Of a stretch of 64,000 bases of DNA, positions 49,501 through 56,200 are shown in pieces. Under the pieces are notes generated by a model. The model was not told the DNA's origin. It saw only the letters and a list, made by a program, of their open reading frames with translations, and made no database searches. How positions within the stretch are numbered: the stretch's first letter is position 1; the number at the start of each line of letters is the position of its first letter. The position numbers were made by a program, and so were the translations under genes. Source of the stretch: Ignelater luminosus. Taxonomy: Eukaryota; Arthropoda; Insecta; Coleoptera; Elateridae. Where the stretch lies: positions 176,433 through 240,432 of the forward strand of contig VTPC01000017.1 in assembly GCA_011009095.1 (NCBI GenBank). Direction: 5' to 3'.

Positions 49501-49627
49501 GCTTGTAACCACGCAAGCATTAATTTACGTGGTGGGAATTTAGACCGTCCAATTTGATATCGAACAATAAGAGACCAAATCAGGCCAAGTATCAGTTTTA
49601 GATTTCCATTGACTATATCCACATTAC
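7436..49627 (-). CDS. jbug: Filamin-type actin-binding protein, jitterbug ortholog (5' incomplete)
   Basis: Actin-crosslinking scaffold of the cell cortex. Spliced minus-strand exons: 49627-49385, 49197-48974, 44601-44460, 38963-38800, 38713-38425, 38359-38196, 35913-35671, 35612-34538, 34354-34187, 22179-21805, 21750-20902, 13694-13473, 13409-13081, 12772-12695, 12628-12357, 12298-12153, 12098-10764, 10706-10267, 10210-9808, 9751-9549, 9455-9174, 9110-8931, 7567-7436. Together they give ~2,651 residues in one frame. Visible domains are the end of CH1 (GNLKLILGLIWSLI), CH2, a third CH domain (SDWNDGKAICEII, then SAKDMADTHVEHLGVMAY), a Ser/Pro-rich insert, then ~21 filamin repeats recognised by VPGSPF-type strand motifs. 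Classical filamins have two CH domains; the third is the hallmark of insect jitterbug, hence the symbol. The N-terminal half of CH1 and the start codon are not in the window or were not recognised. Introns hold several transposons but no exon is interrupted. Confidence 0.85.
7568..8930 (-). other. jbug last intron (1.36 kb)
   Basis: AT-rich sequence between the last two exons. I see no repeat family or gene in it; the small open frame at 8109-8327 lacks any support. Confidence 0.7.
8931..9110 (-). CDS. jbug: jbug exon: start of C-terminal repeat
   Basis: VRVYGPGVEHGVLATFQSRF, then ICDTRGAGAGQLTVRVRGPK and DRTILCK. This is the first part of the final filamin repeat. Phase 0 at both ends. Confidence 0.89.
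9174..9455 (-). CDS. jbug: jbug exon: filamin repeat
   Basis: VLCSGEGLRQGVVGKEIRSW, IDTRRAGPGELTAHCAGPRK and YAGQHVPGSPFVLRVAGAPD. This is part of the C-terminal rod. Phase 0 at both ends. Confidence 0.89.
9549..9751 (-). CDS. jbug: jbug exon: filamin repeat
   Basis: NPEVTLHASDSNLPVPVMIS, ATYTINSPGNYLLSVLWAGR and PVKGCPLIVEAKGGADASK. Donor GTCAGT. Confidence 0.87.
9808..10210 (-). CDS. jbug: jbug exon: filamin repeats
   Basis: LPGSPFRPTIVDPSAVRLIG, FDIGNAGPGTLECKIAGRR and TEPTVFTIDGSRAGSG-type strands (seen as CGEPTVFTIDGSRAGSG). Ends in phase 1. Confidence 0.89.
10267..10706 (-). CDS. jbug: jbug exon: filamin repeats
   Basis: LHKNSGSAELEVIVTNPIGQ, YGGAPVKGSPLALGVGPIG and YTPRWVGTYDIVVNIGIND. 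Donor GTAAGT; joins to LPGSPFRPTI. Confidence 0.89.
10764..12098 (-). CDS. jbug: jbug exon: largest rod exon, about four repeats
   Basis: 445 codons. It includes INDQHVIGSPFNCNVYD, FNDMSVPGSPFHCEVAEP, NINKAGPGKLTATVKVGN and KPVNGSPFTCQVFDADNV. It ends ERITFN, joining to VLHKNSGSAELEV. The Met at the start of the longer open frame lies in the intron and is not a start. Confidence 0.9.
12153..12298 (-). CDS. jbug: jbug exon: filamin repeat
   Basis: RFNGQPVPGSPFSCKVSPGN, then LAAVGHPAEIKIEGITG. A short exon with no Met, placed from its splice sites and frame continuity. Confidence 0.86.
12357..12628 (-). CDS. jbug: jbug exon: filamin repeat
   Basis: VRLPGGHIEGSPFLVKAYD, GIVGKPVSFSINASQAGAGN and FKPTEAATHTLSVR. 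Donor GTAAGT in phase 2. Confidence 0.89.
12695..12772 (-). CDS. jbug: jbug exon: short filamin-repeat exon
   Basis: 26 codons, ITPQPDAPGKFDISFTPIDV then GDHSVE, phase 0 at both ends. It encodes two strands of a repeat. Confidence 0.86.
12837..12899 (-). CDS. jbug: Candidate 63-nt in-frame cassette exon of jbug
   Basis: Between two phase-0 junctions, a 63-nt open stretch is bounded by an acceptor (ATTTCTGAG) and a strong donor (GTAACT). It would insert 21 residues, STIMIKYLVV followed by the acidic serine run ADNSDSESESE. The acidic run has casein-kinase-2-like sites. Skipping it leaves the reading frame intact. An alternative nearer acceptor would give 35 nt and break the frame. Supported only by signals and frame, so inclusion in mRNA is inferred. 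Confidence 0.4.
13081..13409 (-). CDS. jbug: jbug exon: filamin repeats
   Basis: ETSQAGPGNLEVTVNGG, FTPREATPHSVDLRFNGQDV and PGSPFKCNVAPAARI. Ends SIPTQ in phase 0 and can join directly to ITPQPDAP or through the candidate cassette at 12837-12899. Confidence 0.88.
13473..13694 (-). CDS. jbug: jbug exon: filamin repeat
   Basis: GPGGQAVPTQVQPLGNGQF, then VPRVVGEHRIAVSVNGAPTA and AGSPYAAKVYD. The overlapping longer minus-strand frame here is a shadow and is not used. Confidence 0.88.
13850..13874. repeat. AAT trinucleotide microsatellite
   Basis: About eight AAT units in a row in the intron just upstream of the 13473-13694 exon. Confidence 0.85.
15637..15646. other. Assembly gap (10 Ns)
   Basis: Ten unresolved bases. 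The round number suggests a scaffold placeholder, so the true length of this intron is unknown. Confidence 0.98.
16078..16167. repeat. Near-perfect hairpin, 33-bp arms
   Basis: The left arm at 16078-16110 (begins ATAAATGAAGACAAAAATTA, ends GTCTCCCC) and the reverse complement of 16135-16167 agree at 30 of 33 positions. The spacer is 24 nt. The size resembles a microRNA precursor or a minimal fold-back transposon. Since the arms are inverted, it could fold from a transcript of either strand. Confidence 0.75.
16592..16766. repeat. MITE-like element with ~37-bp terminal inverted repeats
   Basis: The left arm 16592-16628 contains GAATTCAGAGTAGGCTATG. The right arm 16730-16766, in reverse complement, contains GAATTCAGAGTAGGCCATG, and both carry a T-run towards the outside. 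The ~100-bp interior has no coding capacity. Typical of a non-autonomous DNA transposon; superfamily not determined. Confidence 0.65.
17570..17890. repeat. Dispersed repeat, copy 1 (internally duplicated)
   Basis: Two related blocks (from ~17570 and ~17690) share TTTTTTGATGTCAC/TTTTTTGATATCAC and GGAACAA. A following block reads ACAAAACAGAGTTCGTTGTG. A second copy lies at 36877-37050 in the same orientation. No coding capacity recognised. Confidence 0.65.
19726..19929 (+). CDS. Candidate small nested ORF, 67 residues, unknown function
   Basis: An uninterrupted plus-strand frame with a good start context (CCAAATG). It encodes a basic protein rich in Lys, Tyr and Asn (TPATDYENYYKQYLKKKK, then SMSISTIISNVKLGVKSN) and ends TAA. 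A TATATATA run at 19614-19621 lies about 105 nt upstream, so a single-exon nested gene inside the jbug intron and opposite to it is possible. I recognise no family, no signal peptide and no membrane segment. In AT-rich DNA a chance frame of this length is possible, but the amino-acid mix is less biased than nearby chance frames. Confidence 0.25.
   Translation: MSTLEIFTPATDYENYYKQYLKKKKVDKPCKQSYRKKPNCSMSISTIISNVKLGVKSNDNYNNETAF
20902..21750 (-). CDS. jbug: jbug exon: about three filamin repeats
   Basis: Contains (V)DASQAGEGQLEIS, FNGETVRGCPFVCPV, YNGRPVQGTPFIAKAFD, DASEAGEGNLEITI and FNKRPVVGCPLIV, i.e. about three consecutive repeats. It ends VNVEG, joining to PGGQAVP across a 7-kb intron. 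Donor GTGAGA. Confidence 0.9.
21805..22179 (-). CDS. jbug: jbug exon: filamin repeats
   Basis: GSPWHVNIMSNSSVSVLGES, VEFVPTEVGTHIVEVSVGGE and GVVGQPVQFR cover the end of one repeat and a full second one. An internal Met codon at 22156 could serve as a start if transcription began in the preceding intron. Confidence 0.88.
22370..22620 (-). promoter_or_regulatory. jbug: Candidate internal promoter and alternative first exon of jbug
   Basis: A GC-richer island in the AT-rich intron. On the minus strand it contains TTATAAAT near 22606, an arthropod-initiator-like TCATTC ~22 nt downstream, a 9-bp inverted repeat (AGCAAGAAG/CTTCTTGCT), and the repeated block CTGCTTGAATGCT (seen on plus) ~65 bp apart. 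A GTGAGT donor near 22370 could splice ~190 nt to the acceptor of exon 22179-21805, whose Met codon at 22156 is in frame. The TATA-to-initiator spacing is short, and a short upstream frame (ATGAGCATTC...) precedes. Inference only. Confidence 0.3.
24130..24240 (+). repeat. tRNA-like, possible SINE fragment
   Basis: GGTCGTAGGTTCGATCCGCG matches a pol-III B box (GGTTCGATCC) inside a T-arm-like dyad (GGTCG/CGACC). It is preceded by an anticodon-arm-like stretch (GAGTCATCCGAA). The A box is not clear, so it is either a decayed tRNA-derived SINE or a tRNA pseudogene. It lies 150 bp before a mariner element. Confidence 0.4.
24392..24879 (+). mobile_element. Mariner deletion derivative, 488 bp
   Basis: Bounded by TA on both sides (24390-24391, 24880-24881). 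Terminal inverted repeats read CGAGGTGTGTGAGAAAAGTA on the left and, outward on the right, CGAGGTATGTGAGAAAAGTA. The ends are almost identical to the element at 41290-42187, but a larger interior part is missing. The junction carries a tandem CGCTGCTAC CGCTGCTAC, a sign of imperfect gap repair. It cannot make transposase but has intact ends, so it could be mobilised in trans. Confidence 0.9.
24584..24820 (+). pseudogene. Internally deleted mariner transposase remnant
   Basis: Starts MEHRNLEQRCAIKFCVKLGE, the N-terminal helix-turn-helix region. At about residue 46 (QVFRWH) it jumps to the C-terminal tail (CYQEWEQRLRRCIAAQGNYF). All three catalytic Asp residues and the second DNA-binding motif are gone. 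Confidence 0.85.
26814..27140 (+). CDS. Unrecognised 108-codon open frame
   Basis: A complete Met-to-stop frame with Gln/Asn-rich and coding-like composition (NMQHSVSSFSTTVRSLLCMN, FHRWLEIHKTVFVNH, KQQQQIRRRQENIVNTVETE). No domain, splice sites or promoter are recognised. It could be a transposon-derived fragment, an orphan nested gene or chance. No function is proposed. Confidence 0.2.
   Translation: MHLLQNILPAPMVKGNPNSKFQFQSKNNNMQHSVSSFSTTVRSLLCMNEEQDLLFFHRWLEIHKTVFVNHCVAEKQQQQIRRRQENIVNTVETEINCISSVVVHSRIY
30055..30125. repeat. Short 18-bp-period degenerate repeat
   Basis: About three units, TCCAGATGTTTTTATAAG, TTTTCAGAGTTTTGCCAG and CATAAGGTCTTGGTGCTTG. The period matches the longer array at 1719-1910. 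Possibly continues to 30230 in decayed form. Confidence 0.35.
33190..33860 (-). mobile_element. LINE relic: end of reverse transcriptase and zinc-knuckle tail
   Basis: Minus-strand readings in shifting frames give KYLGATLHRRLSWKSLVDKV, RVVGKCCGTN and IIRSRIQYGLVVW, which match the C-terminal part of non-LTR reverse transcriptases. These are followed by LRTTPAVAFEVILGLLNF and then EEDSTCCKCGTSNE, a knuckle typical of the downstream tail. Frameshifts and stops show it is dead. The 5' part is missing. Confidence 0.7.
34187..34354 (-). CDS. jbug: jbug exon: filamin repeat
   Basis: DGSGAGSGDLEILVEGGKVT and AAFTPHQALSHRVDIRFNGE form one repeat. The final VPG joins to SPWHVNI of the next exon across a 12-kb intron. 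Donor GTGAGT. Confidence 0.87.
34538..35612 (-). CDS. jbug: jbug exon: strand of a repeat plus long disordered insert
   Basis: Begins with the repeat strand VYIYFNGYDVKGSPFMMRVG. It then runs ~340 residues rich in Ser, Pro, Tyr, Asn and Arg with repeated SPS/SPN motifs (SFGSNTHKY, PIPRISSPSLAPRAQ, SPSYNRSQSPDYI). A more ordered-looking patch (RRDSWDAIAKTRNILSHRSL) follows, then NYS/QNY repeats. It re-enters the fold at GVLGQPVEFE. The insert is probably intrinsically disordered and phosphorylated. It splits the rod into two parts. The in-frame donor is GTAGGT; a second GT three codons later would change phase and is rejected. Confidence 0.85.
35671..35913 (-). CDS. jbug: jbug exon: filamin repeat
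   Basis: Starts at GGPFTCSVFDPNGVQVSGLE and ends at FTAKSAGKHR, one nearly complete repeat. Both junctions are in phase 0. Acceptor CAG, donor GTTAGT. Confidence 0.85.
36877..37050. repeat. Dispersed repeat, copy 2
   Basis: Same order and orientation as 17570-17890: GATTTGGATTCTACATCAAA, GCCACGTAGTGTCTTCGTT, GTCAAAATGACC and ACAAAACAGAGTTTGTTGTG. Confidence 0.65.
37287..37536. mobile_element. Non-autonomous hAT-like element, ~250 bp
   Basis: The right end in reverse complement starts CAGGGCCGGATTTAC, a common hAT-type terminus. The left end CAAAGCCGGAGTTAC matches with a few changes. The flanks carry C-rich 8-10-bp near-duplicates (CCCCCTCCC and CCCCCTTCCC). The interior is AT-rich with no coding capacity. 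The superfamily call rests on terminal sequence alone. Confidence 0.45.
38196..38359 (-). CDS. jbug: jbug exon: filamin repeat
   Basis: Contains SATFKPDEPGEWRIEITYQG, a filamin F- and G-strand pattern. It joins the next exon to complete GRQIQ-GGPFTC, equivalent to the usual GSPF motif. Confidence 0.83.
38425..38713 (-). CDS. jbug: jbug exon: first filamin repeats
   Basis: Beta-strand-rich sequence (THFQITILDSSLSYRHLSAE, GSYIPQRVGMHEIIVYYESQ, LGSLVQVLVNATG) typical of filamin immunoglobulin-like repeats, though more diverged than the later ones. Ends in phase 1. Confidence 0.82.
38800..38963 (-). CDS. jbug: jbug exon: end of CH3, start of rod
   Basis: ILSAKDMADTHVEHLGVMAY is the C-terminal CH signature (compare 'ltaeDlvdp..del.vmtYls'). 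It is followed by the linker into the first immunoglobulin-like repeat (YDLINVRLDSTSGRVGEP). Donor GTGAGT. Confidence 0.86.
39628..41280 (+). pseudogene. gypsy pol pseudogene (reverse transcriptase to integrase, first part)
   Basis: The polymerase signature YLDD is changed to HFDD, and the fingers-palm segment around the 'MPFGL' block is deleted (an in-frame stop occurs near 39862). Multiple stops separate the reverse transcriptase, RNase H and integrase fragments. The frame is interrupted by the mariner insertion at 41290, directly after the integrase motif YGTPES. Clearly non-functional. Confidence 0.8.
41290..42187 (+). mobile_element. Mariner deletion derivative, 898 bp, inserted in gypsy integrase
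   Basis: TA target bases at 41288-41289 and 42188-42189. Left end CGAGGTGTGTGAGAAAAGTA; right end outward CGAGGTATGTGAGAAAAGTA. It shares near-identical ends and flanking UTRs with 24392-24879. It splits the gypsy integrase (YGTPESY before, reading on after), so it is younger than the gypsy copy. Confidence 0.92.
41482..42128 (+). pseudogene. Internally deleted mariner transposase
   Basis: The N-terminal part (MEHRNLEQRCAIKFCVKLGE, REHVEDEPRSGRPSTSKT, VHQILTD) is intact with both helix-turn-helix motifs and the GRPS hinge. About 150 residues, including the first catalytic Asp, are missing. The second half resumes in another frame at HDNAPCHTTIS and continues with HPPYSPDLSPCDFF (second and third Asp, 34 residues apart) to AAQGNYFEGDNIVV and TAA. 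Start chosen at the GAAATGGAG Met, which matches the sister copy. Confidence 0.88.
44460..44601 (-). CDS. jbug: jbug exon: middle of CH3
   Basis: Encodes SDWNDGKAICEIIRSLGG through ALEAGKRLG, the classic CH-domain 'DWNDG' helix and the following loop. It joins cleanly to NNF upstream and to GVQPILSAKDMAD downstream. This is the exon that shows a third CH domain, which separates jitterbug from two-CH filamins. Confidence 0.88.
45386..45740 (+). mobile_element. Penelope-like element relic (C-terminal GIY-YIG region)
   Basis: A continuous plus-strand reading gives TCRQEEHILQHRYKRKRSDK, SNCAIHLLEHNHPMIPQ and LDVIKVLEIYRHRQTQD, then NSSLLNVLKKI and a stop near 45668. The pattern (R.EEH, ..AIHLLEHNH, LE.YRHR) matches the tail of the endonuclease part of Penelope-like retroelements. 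The catalytic GIY and YIG motifs and the reverse transcriptase are absent (5' truncated). Confidence 0.5.
45780..46140 (+). mobile_element. LINE relic around the GIPQGS/YADD block
   Basis: The plus-strand frame from 45889 reads EGIPKSSILQPFLFTFYYQD, then DPRNTDQYADNIAP, corresponding to the non-LTR reverse transcriptase motifs GVPQGSILSP and YADD. The second catalytic Asp is replaced by Asn. Stops follow at once. A later reading SSNASNFLLYP may be the next conserved block. Confidence 0.55.
46897..47100 (+). repeat. Possible tRNA-derived SINE head
   Basis: TGGCTTAGTGGTTAAAGC is a good pol-III A box. The expected B box downstream is not well preserved. Reported as weak evidence only. Confidence 0.3.
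48974..49197 (-). CDS. jbug: jbug exon: second half of CH2, start of CH3
   Basis: Continues CH2 (NNGIENCRRAMNIAQRDLGI, then DELSGMTYLSYF) and begins the third CH domain (GFHATLRWVNSRLERGVNNF). The split codon at the upstream junction gives Asp (KLD-KNNG). The donor GTAAGT follows phase 0. Confidence 0.88.
49385..49627 (-). CDS. jbug: jbug exon: end of CH1 and first half of CH2
   Basis: First exon found in the window. It opens with the conserved CH1 tail (DIVNGNLKLILGLIWSLI), then a short linker and the CH2 start (LMLAWLQAVLPE, TTDWNSGILLSALIDYCKPG). CH1-CH2 tandems bind F-actin. The acceptor is CAG next to 49627 and the donor GTTTGT follows 49385. It starts with the last two bases of a split codon, so an upstream coding exon must exist. 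Confidence 0.88.
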
Positions 49628-50059
49628 CTGAAAAAAAAATGATCAAATAAGCTTTAGAAAGTTATAATTGATTATCAAGTTGCACAAGAGGATATTACAA
49701 AGAATGTTTTAAAGTTTAACAGAGGTGTGAATGTTAACATATAACGGAATGGTATCTGCATAATCAAACAAATTGTTTAGAGAGTATGTATAACTAGCTA
49801 TTTTAAGTTTTAATCAGCAATGAAATAGCAATTTTTAAAAAAGAATTCTGAGAATATAAAGAACAAGTAATTACTTAATTAACGTAAGCATCTTAACAAG
49901 CATTTACTTAATTAAGGAAAATACAATCACTGGGTTACCTAGTTTTTTTCATTATATAATGAGACAATAAAATTGAATTTTATATAGTCCAAATCCCACG
50001 CCGTTAGTAAGTTTTAAATATCTTGAGAAAGAGTGCGATTCGAGTAGGCACAGTTCCTT

Positions 50060-50150
50060 TCATGGTTAACCATGTGGTGTCTGTTTTACTACGTAAACAA
50101 CAACGTCTTGTTCTCGTCACATTTGTTCTTAGTAAATGACCAGTCATGGA
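50060..50150. repeat. Dispersed-repeat core
   Basis: ACCATGTGGTGTCTGTTTT at 50069 resembles the core at 17601 (ACCACGTGGTGCTTTCGTTT), 36906 and 61857, all in the same orientation. It lies in a minus-strand open frame (50004-50267) that I do not regard as a gene. Confidence 0.35.
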
Positions 50151-51899
50151 GGTAATTAGAAAATAGTAAAATAGACTTATTTGGTTTTGACTGAAAATGG
50201 ATTCATTATTCACAATATTACTTGTGACAATGAAAACGTAGATAGAAATAATCAAGAATCGACACATTTTTTGTCATCATGTATACGTAAAATTCAAAAT
50301 AAACAAGAAGAACAATCGCTACTTCTAGAATTGTTTTTAAATCATTAAGGAAAACATTTAGTTATACTGAACAAAATAAAAGAATTGATAACTGCATCAA
50401 CTAACAGCATCAGAAGGATTAATTGATAGATAAATAATGGGCAGAGACGAATTAACAAAGATTCAAACATAAATACACTCACATGTTATCTAATAACCGT
50501 AATTCATCGCATTTTATTATTTGTAAGGAACTGTGAATGCGTTATCTCGTTTTAAGTTTTATTTTTCTTAAACGTTTATGACAATATTCATTAAAATCTT
50601 TTTTATTTCCTTTTTTCTTGTGGTCAGACATTTGATGCGTTTGTAATGTAAAAAAGCCACTATTTTAAAATGCGCCAAAGTGGTCCGTTGGAGGCCTTGG
50701 CAATGTAATAACGAATATAACTCGCATAACAGTGTATACATTAGAACAAGTCACATACAACCCTCCTAGCATAACTGAAGATTTCTTTGTCTGCGTAGTC
50801 AGTGTACGGAAAACAAAGATTATGGTTGATTGTACTAATACTAATCATTTTAAACTTTAAAAACCTAACAACTAACACAAATATCACATAACTCTGCAAA
50901 ATATGAATGTAATAATTTTTTTTAATTTTCAAATAAAAGCTTTGAACAGTCACAATATAAAAAACATGTCATTTTTGCTCTTGAATTAATCTTTTACTAG
51001 CATGGCAATATGACTAGTTAATATCTTTACTTTGCTAATAAGACGAAGTATATGTTTCTCTAAAAGTTTGTTTCCAAATATACTCAACTATCTTTGAATC
51101 GCCTTTAGAAGAAATCCTATTGCTCACATTATCTTAACCTTGATACTAAAGAGTTTGATTCAGACAAACGTTTTTGTGGACATGTTTGAATGATTACTTT
51201 TCAAGTCTTTTGCCCCATTCTAATGACAAATACAATACTCTTAGATACTTGAAGTTTTGCTGTTGGTTGTTTATGCCTAAAAGTTTTCGATTAGTCTTAA
51301 TCTCTTCAGTTCATCTAGAAAATGATTTGAATATGTAAAGATACCACAGCAATCATGATTCAACCACCAAGCCACTTCTGACTTAAAGAGATTAACTTTG
51401 GAACGAGCCATTTGCCCTTCTTAGTTCTCCTCAAGTCTATTTTATTTTTTAAAGCCAAATATAACTTCCTTAAAACATCTTAGCAAGGCAACTTTCTTTT
51501 AGATCAGTGTTTACTCTGCAGACACTAATATTTCGTGATAGCAAGTTTGAAAATTATGAAAATGTATAGTTTATTAAAACAGTACCCAAAGTTTGAACAT
51601 AGTTCAAATTGAGACTTACTGCCGAATATTTGCTTTTGCTTTTTCAGCCAATTGGAACCCTTTGTAAGAACCAATTGTACAGGCGGTTGTTGTTTATTGT
51701 TATTATTTCAATTACCTCTCTCATTTCTTATTTATTAGATGGCATAGTGCAAGATGACTGCTTTTAGCATTAGTTATTAGGCCATTGGTAAGTCATATAC
51801 CTCTAATGTTGAACATGAGGAATTTTGTAGCAACTCCTTCTCCAAATAGAATTATGGAAATAATTTTAACCTCTTGGTGTTTTTAGATTTGCTTCAATT

Positions 51900-53200
51900 C
51901 AACAGCCAAGTTCTGATACTTAATGGATTTTCTGCGCTCAGTTGATGTTAGATTGTGGGTGAATAATATTCTGACGTCTATTATTACAGCAGTTTCTAGT
52001 TCTTGTTAGCTTGTTCTTATCCTGTATAGGAAATTTCAATCTTTCAGTTACAGAAGAAAGATTGATTACAAGTCAGCTGTAGATTAAGCAGTTGCATTGG
52101 ATATCGGCCATGTAGTATTTTGCCTTTCCAGACAGACAGTTTATCAACGTTCATTTAGATTTGTGTGACCTGACTCTGTTATTAAGGGAAGTGTAAGATT
52201 GAATCCTTCGATTTTATTATATTTATCTAGCAGTGGGGCACTTTTCAAGTCTAAAACTCATTCTAATATCATTACTAAATATAGTCTTGTGTTTATTAAA
52301 GATCGCAACTGTTTGGTTGACTCAGTAAATAACTTGAACTCGTTCATATATACAATAAGTGACTCTATTTGAACTCGCCTTGCATTTGCAACATAAATCT
52401 TATTTTTGTGCTGTCAAGTAAAGTTGATAAAGGGTCCGGGGCAAGACAGAACCAAGTGGAACTCCTTGAAAAACGCCTTTCTTTAAATGAACACTACTCA
52501 TTTTGCAATCAGAGAACTGGATCAAAAAACTTGGAGTAATCATGATCACCGAGTCAATGACTAGCTGCTTCAAAACTTTCCTGATACAATCTTCTTGTTC
52601 GAATGCAAAGATGCTATTAATCCGGAAATGATCACAGATTTTATTATATCTATGAGATGTGAAGAGTCTGTAAAAGAATAGAAAGGTCTGCAGTTCTTGG
52701 GATCATTAGTATCATCCTTATGTATGAGATGCGTTATTACTGTAGTGAGGAACTATGGCAAGTGCTGAGGATCTTTTACAGTTCTAGAGTATATTTCAGC
52801 AAGCAACTGCTTTAACCAGAAGCTTTACAAACTGTCCGATCCCATCGCTTTCCAGTTACATACCCTATGAATGATATTCTGAATGTCTATAGCAATAAAT
52901 CGGCTAAGTGGCACCTCTGGTATATTTGATGCTTGTTTTGTAACTTAATCTAACCACGGGCACGTGTCTGCATGTGCGAGGTCTGCCCAAACCAATTCCA
53001 ACACTGGATAAAATCGTTGGTACGATGTGTTAAAAAAATCAAAGGTGTTTAAACTGTTTTTAAACAATTTATAAAAATTTTTCTTGCTCAACTGAGGCAT
53101 TCTGTAGTTTTGGAAAGAAGCACTCTAGTCTTAGCTTTTTGTTTAGCTCATCACGATAGTTATTATGTATTTGACTAAAGTCAGGATAGTGAAGAGAAAT
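51900..53200 (-). mobile_element. Ancient LINE fossil, reverse transcriptase region
   Basis: Minus-strand readings, in order from high to low coordinate: DGIGQFVKLLVKAVA (~52848-52802), DDTNDPKNCRPFYSF (~52718-52674), then GVFQGVPLGSVLP (~52475-52434). These correspond to the RT blocks 'DGI...', 'P.NYRPISLL' and 'GVPQGSVLGP'. Spacing is right, but stops and shifts are many and the YADD block is unrecognisable. Exact ends are uncertain. Confidence 0.55.
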
Positions 53201-56200
53201 CTTTAATTTCTCCCTGGCGTCATTAATGTTTTTTTTTAATTTTGACTCTGCAATAATATAAATTTGAGCGCGGAAATAGCCAGTTTCTTTGGTTAACTAG
53301 ACGCGTTTTCCATAAGGAGTCTTTTGTTAAAAAGTGGAACAACATAATTTATCAAACAACTAACAGTTTAACAGTGGGTGAGTTTCGTTTTAATGTCTAG
53401 GTTGAGGTTTCACTTAGGTCTTCATCCTTAATGTCTCACTCTCAGAGTCCTTTTCGAGTCGGGCATATAAAATCTTGCAAATTTATTTTAGGCTTATCGC
53501 ACTTTTCAGACAAGTCTGCCCCTCTTGAATAGTTGGAACTTCTTAGATTTTTCAAATTGTCTAAGATTTTTGACTTTAACCAAAAATACATGCAGATATT
53601 CTTGGGTTACGTTAAATTTACCTCAGTCAAGTCAAAGCTCAAGGTACTGTTTGTGCAAGTCTCCGATGTGTTGCTTTTCGTAAAGTAAGACATGCCCAAG
53701 TGCTCAAGAAACGATGCTGTTCTAGAAAGATGGAAATGTAATCATATCATAAAGATATAGAACCGGCATAAGCCATTCGTCAACAGAGCTGTACTGACCA
53801 AATCTGTCTGTTGACAGAACTTTAATTCACAAGATTTTTTACAAAAACGAAAAATGTAAAAGCTTCGTTTCAGTTTGAGAAATAGTTTCTAGTAATTATC
53901 ACAAACATGATTAAAAGGTTTGGTTAAACTGAGATAGACTAATTAAATGATTTTAAAAGGTATTATTTGATGTTGTTTAAAGTTTGCTCTGGAGGAGGAT
54001 CCATTACCGAGTTTTGAGCCAGTGCCCATCCTAATATTGTTACATTACCGTTTTGAGCAAAACTAAATAGCTGTTACAAAAAAAGAAATGTTTTTTCATA
54101 TAACCACGTGAAAGTGCAATTTTGGTTGTTTCAAAATCGGCGATTAGATTGTAAAACATATTTAATATAAATTCAATGACGATCAGTAAAAAATTCTAAT
54201 TGTATTTCAAATCACACACAAAACATTAGATATGTATTATATACAAACCACTTGAAAATTATACATAAATAGCACGTTTTAAATGGACCATACTAAATGA
54301 TGTAATCTAAAAGATATGCACATTTTGCAGTATTCCTTTCTTTTCAATTAAAATACATTACATATTATCTAAAAGCTTCAATGGTGAAAAGAATTGCTGA
54401 AGCCCCGTGATGCAAAGACTAAAATATTTGGACACATTCCAAATACATATTTGGGTGTTTTAGTTTTTTATAATTTGTAGAAAGTAACCATTGTTAACCA
54501 CATGATGTATTTGCATTAGAGCAAGTATCATCAATGCTTGTGCAGATTGCAGTGTTGTTTAGATATATTAAAGTTGTTTACTGTCTTGAAGTGTTTTTTG
54601 GAAAAAACTAGTTTTCACTTTATTTGTTTTATTTTGAACTGTTATGTGTACCACATATAGCGTGTTCGAAGATGAATTGCTATGAAGACAAAACACACAA
54701 TTACATCTTTTCACAAAGAACATTTCTGGGGACTTTTTCAAGAACCAAAATATAATACAAAAGGCACAAAGTATTTCGACATTTCCAGAGCATGGTATAC
54801 AGGGTTATTCAAATTTGAGGTTAACTTTAAAATCTCAGAAACTATAAGAGATCGATTACACTGGGACAAAAACTCTGCCATGATTTGATATTGAAGGTTA
54901 TGTACATTTCATCAATACACCATATCATGCCCCCTAGATCATCTAAACTCGGTTTGTTAACGAAAATGCAAAACGTAAAGCACTTCTTAAAACGCTGACA
55001 AGAATTTCACTATACTACGTCGATGTTTGAACGAAGAAACAAAAAAAGGTATTCTTTTGAAGGAAGGAAGGAGATTATTCTAAAAAATCTGAAGTGAACT
55101 TTTGTCCAGTTAATGTATGGTAATTTAGTTACTCGAATTTATTGAGTTGTTTTCTAATGCCTGACATTTTTCAAATTAAAGTCATTTATTAGAGTCCTTC
55201 ACCTCATAGTCTATATCTAGTTTATATTATAGTAAATCCAAAGTAGAGAAACTATGATGTAACTAAAACAAATTGATTAGTAGTAGATTAATACAGTCAT
55301 TTCTTTATAAAATGTGTGTCGTGGTCAAATCAATACAAAATCAAGAGACAACTTGCTTTTTGGTCACGGTATGTGTTAACATTTCATTGTTATTCACAAT
55401 TAGATAAAAATAAATGTAAAATTTAACGATTTTACTGTAACGAATCGATCGGATACAGGATGTTCTGGTAATTTTATTGTTCGAATAAAGTCAATACTAT
55501 TATAATAGGTTATGTGAAAGCTTAGTTCAGAAATATCTCACAGGTGATATTTATTACTATATTTGTCGGAGTTTTCACTTAGTAATGATTACTTATAATT
55601 TCTCTTTGAAAAACTTATTCTCTTTTATTAGTTAGAAGCAATCCACTCTCGTACTAAATAGCAATAAAACATAAGTAGTTGTTTTCTATTTCTTTCATTA
55701 AGATTACCGAGTAGCTAAACATGAGTCATACTTTTTGAAGATTCTTGTGCAATAATATTTATAAGACAAGAAATACAAAGCTATAGAAGAGGCTTAATAT
55801 TCGAATACATAAAGAAGGAAAGGAAAAGATCCAATCATAAAAAAGACATTCAGTTATTTTTTTCTATAAGAAATTAATAAAATCTTTTGAGTTTTGATAA
55901 ATGGTTCTTCATCCATCTAGAAAGAAGAAAGTAATGATTTTCAACAGAGCAGTTGTCCTGGTACAAAGGACAATATTAAAGTACCAATACCACACTGTCT
56001 TATACATAGCCTTGAATAGGAGGTCCTTTCCTTCTGAATAAGTCTAGAATATGCAAGAAAATATTGCATCTGATAATCAAATTTGACCAAACATGACCAC
56101 TTGAATTGTTAGCCCTATTAACGTTATACACACAATTTTACAAAAAAGGATTTTTTGTAGCAGTTCAAAATAATCTTTAAGGCGCTTATTATATTTTGTA

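Noticed and set aside
50004..50267. Minus-strand frame just upstream of the first visible CH exon, considered as the missing CH1 exon
   Set aside because: It lacks the CH1 pattern (no F..W.N, no DL.DG) and shares a core with a dispersed repeat.
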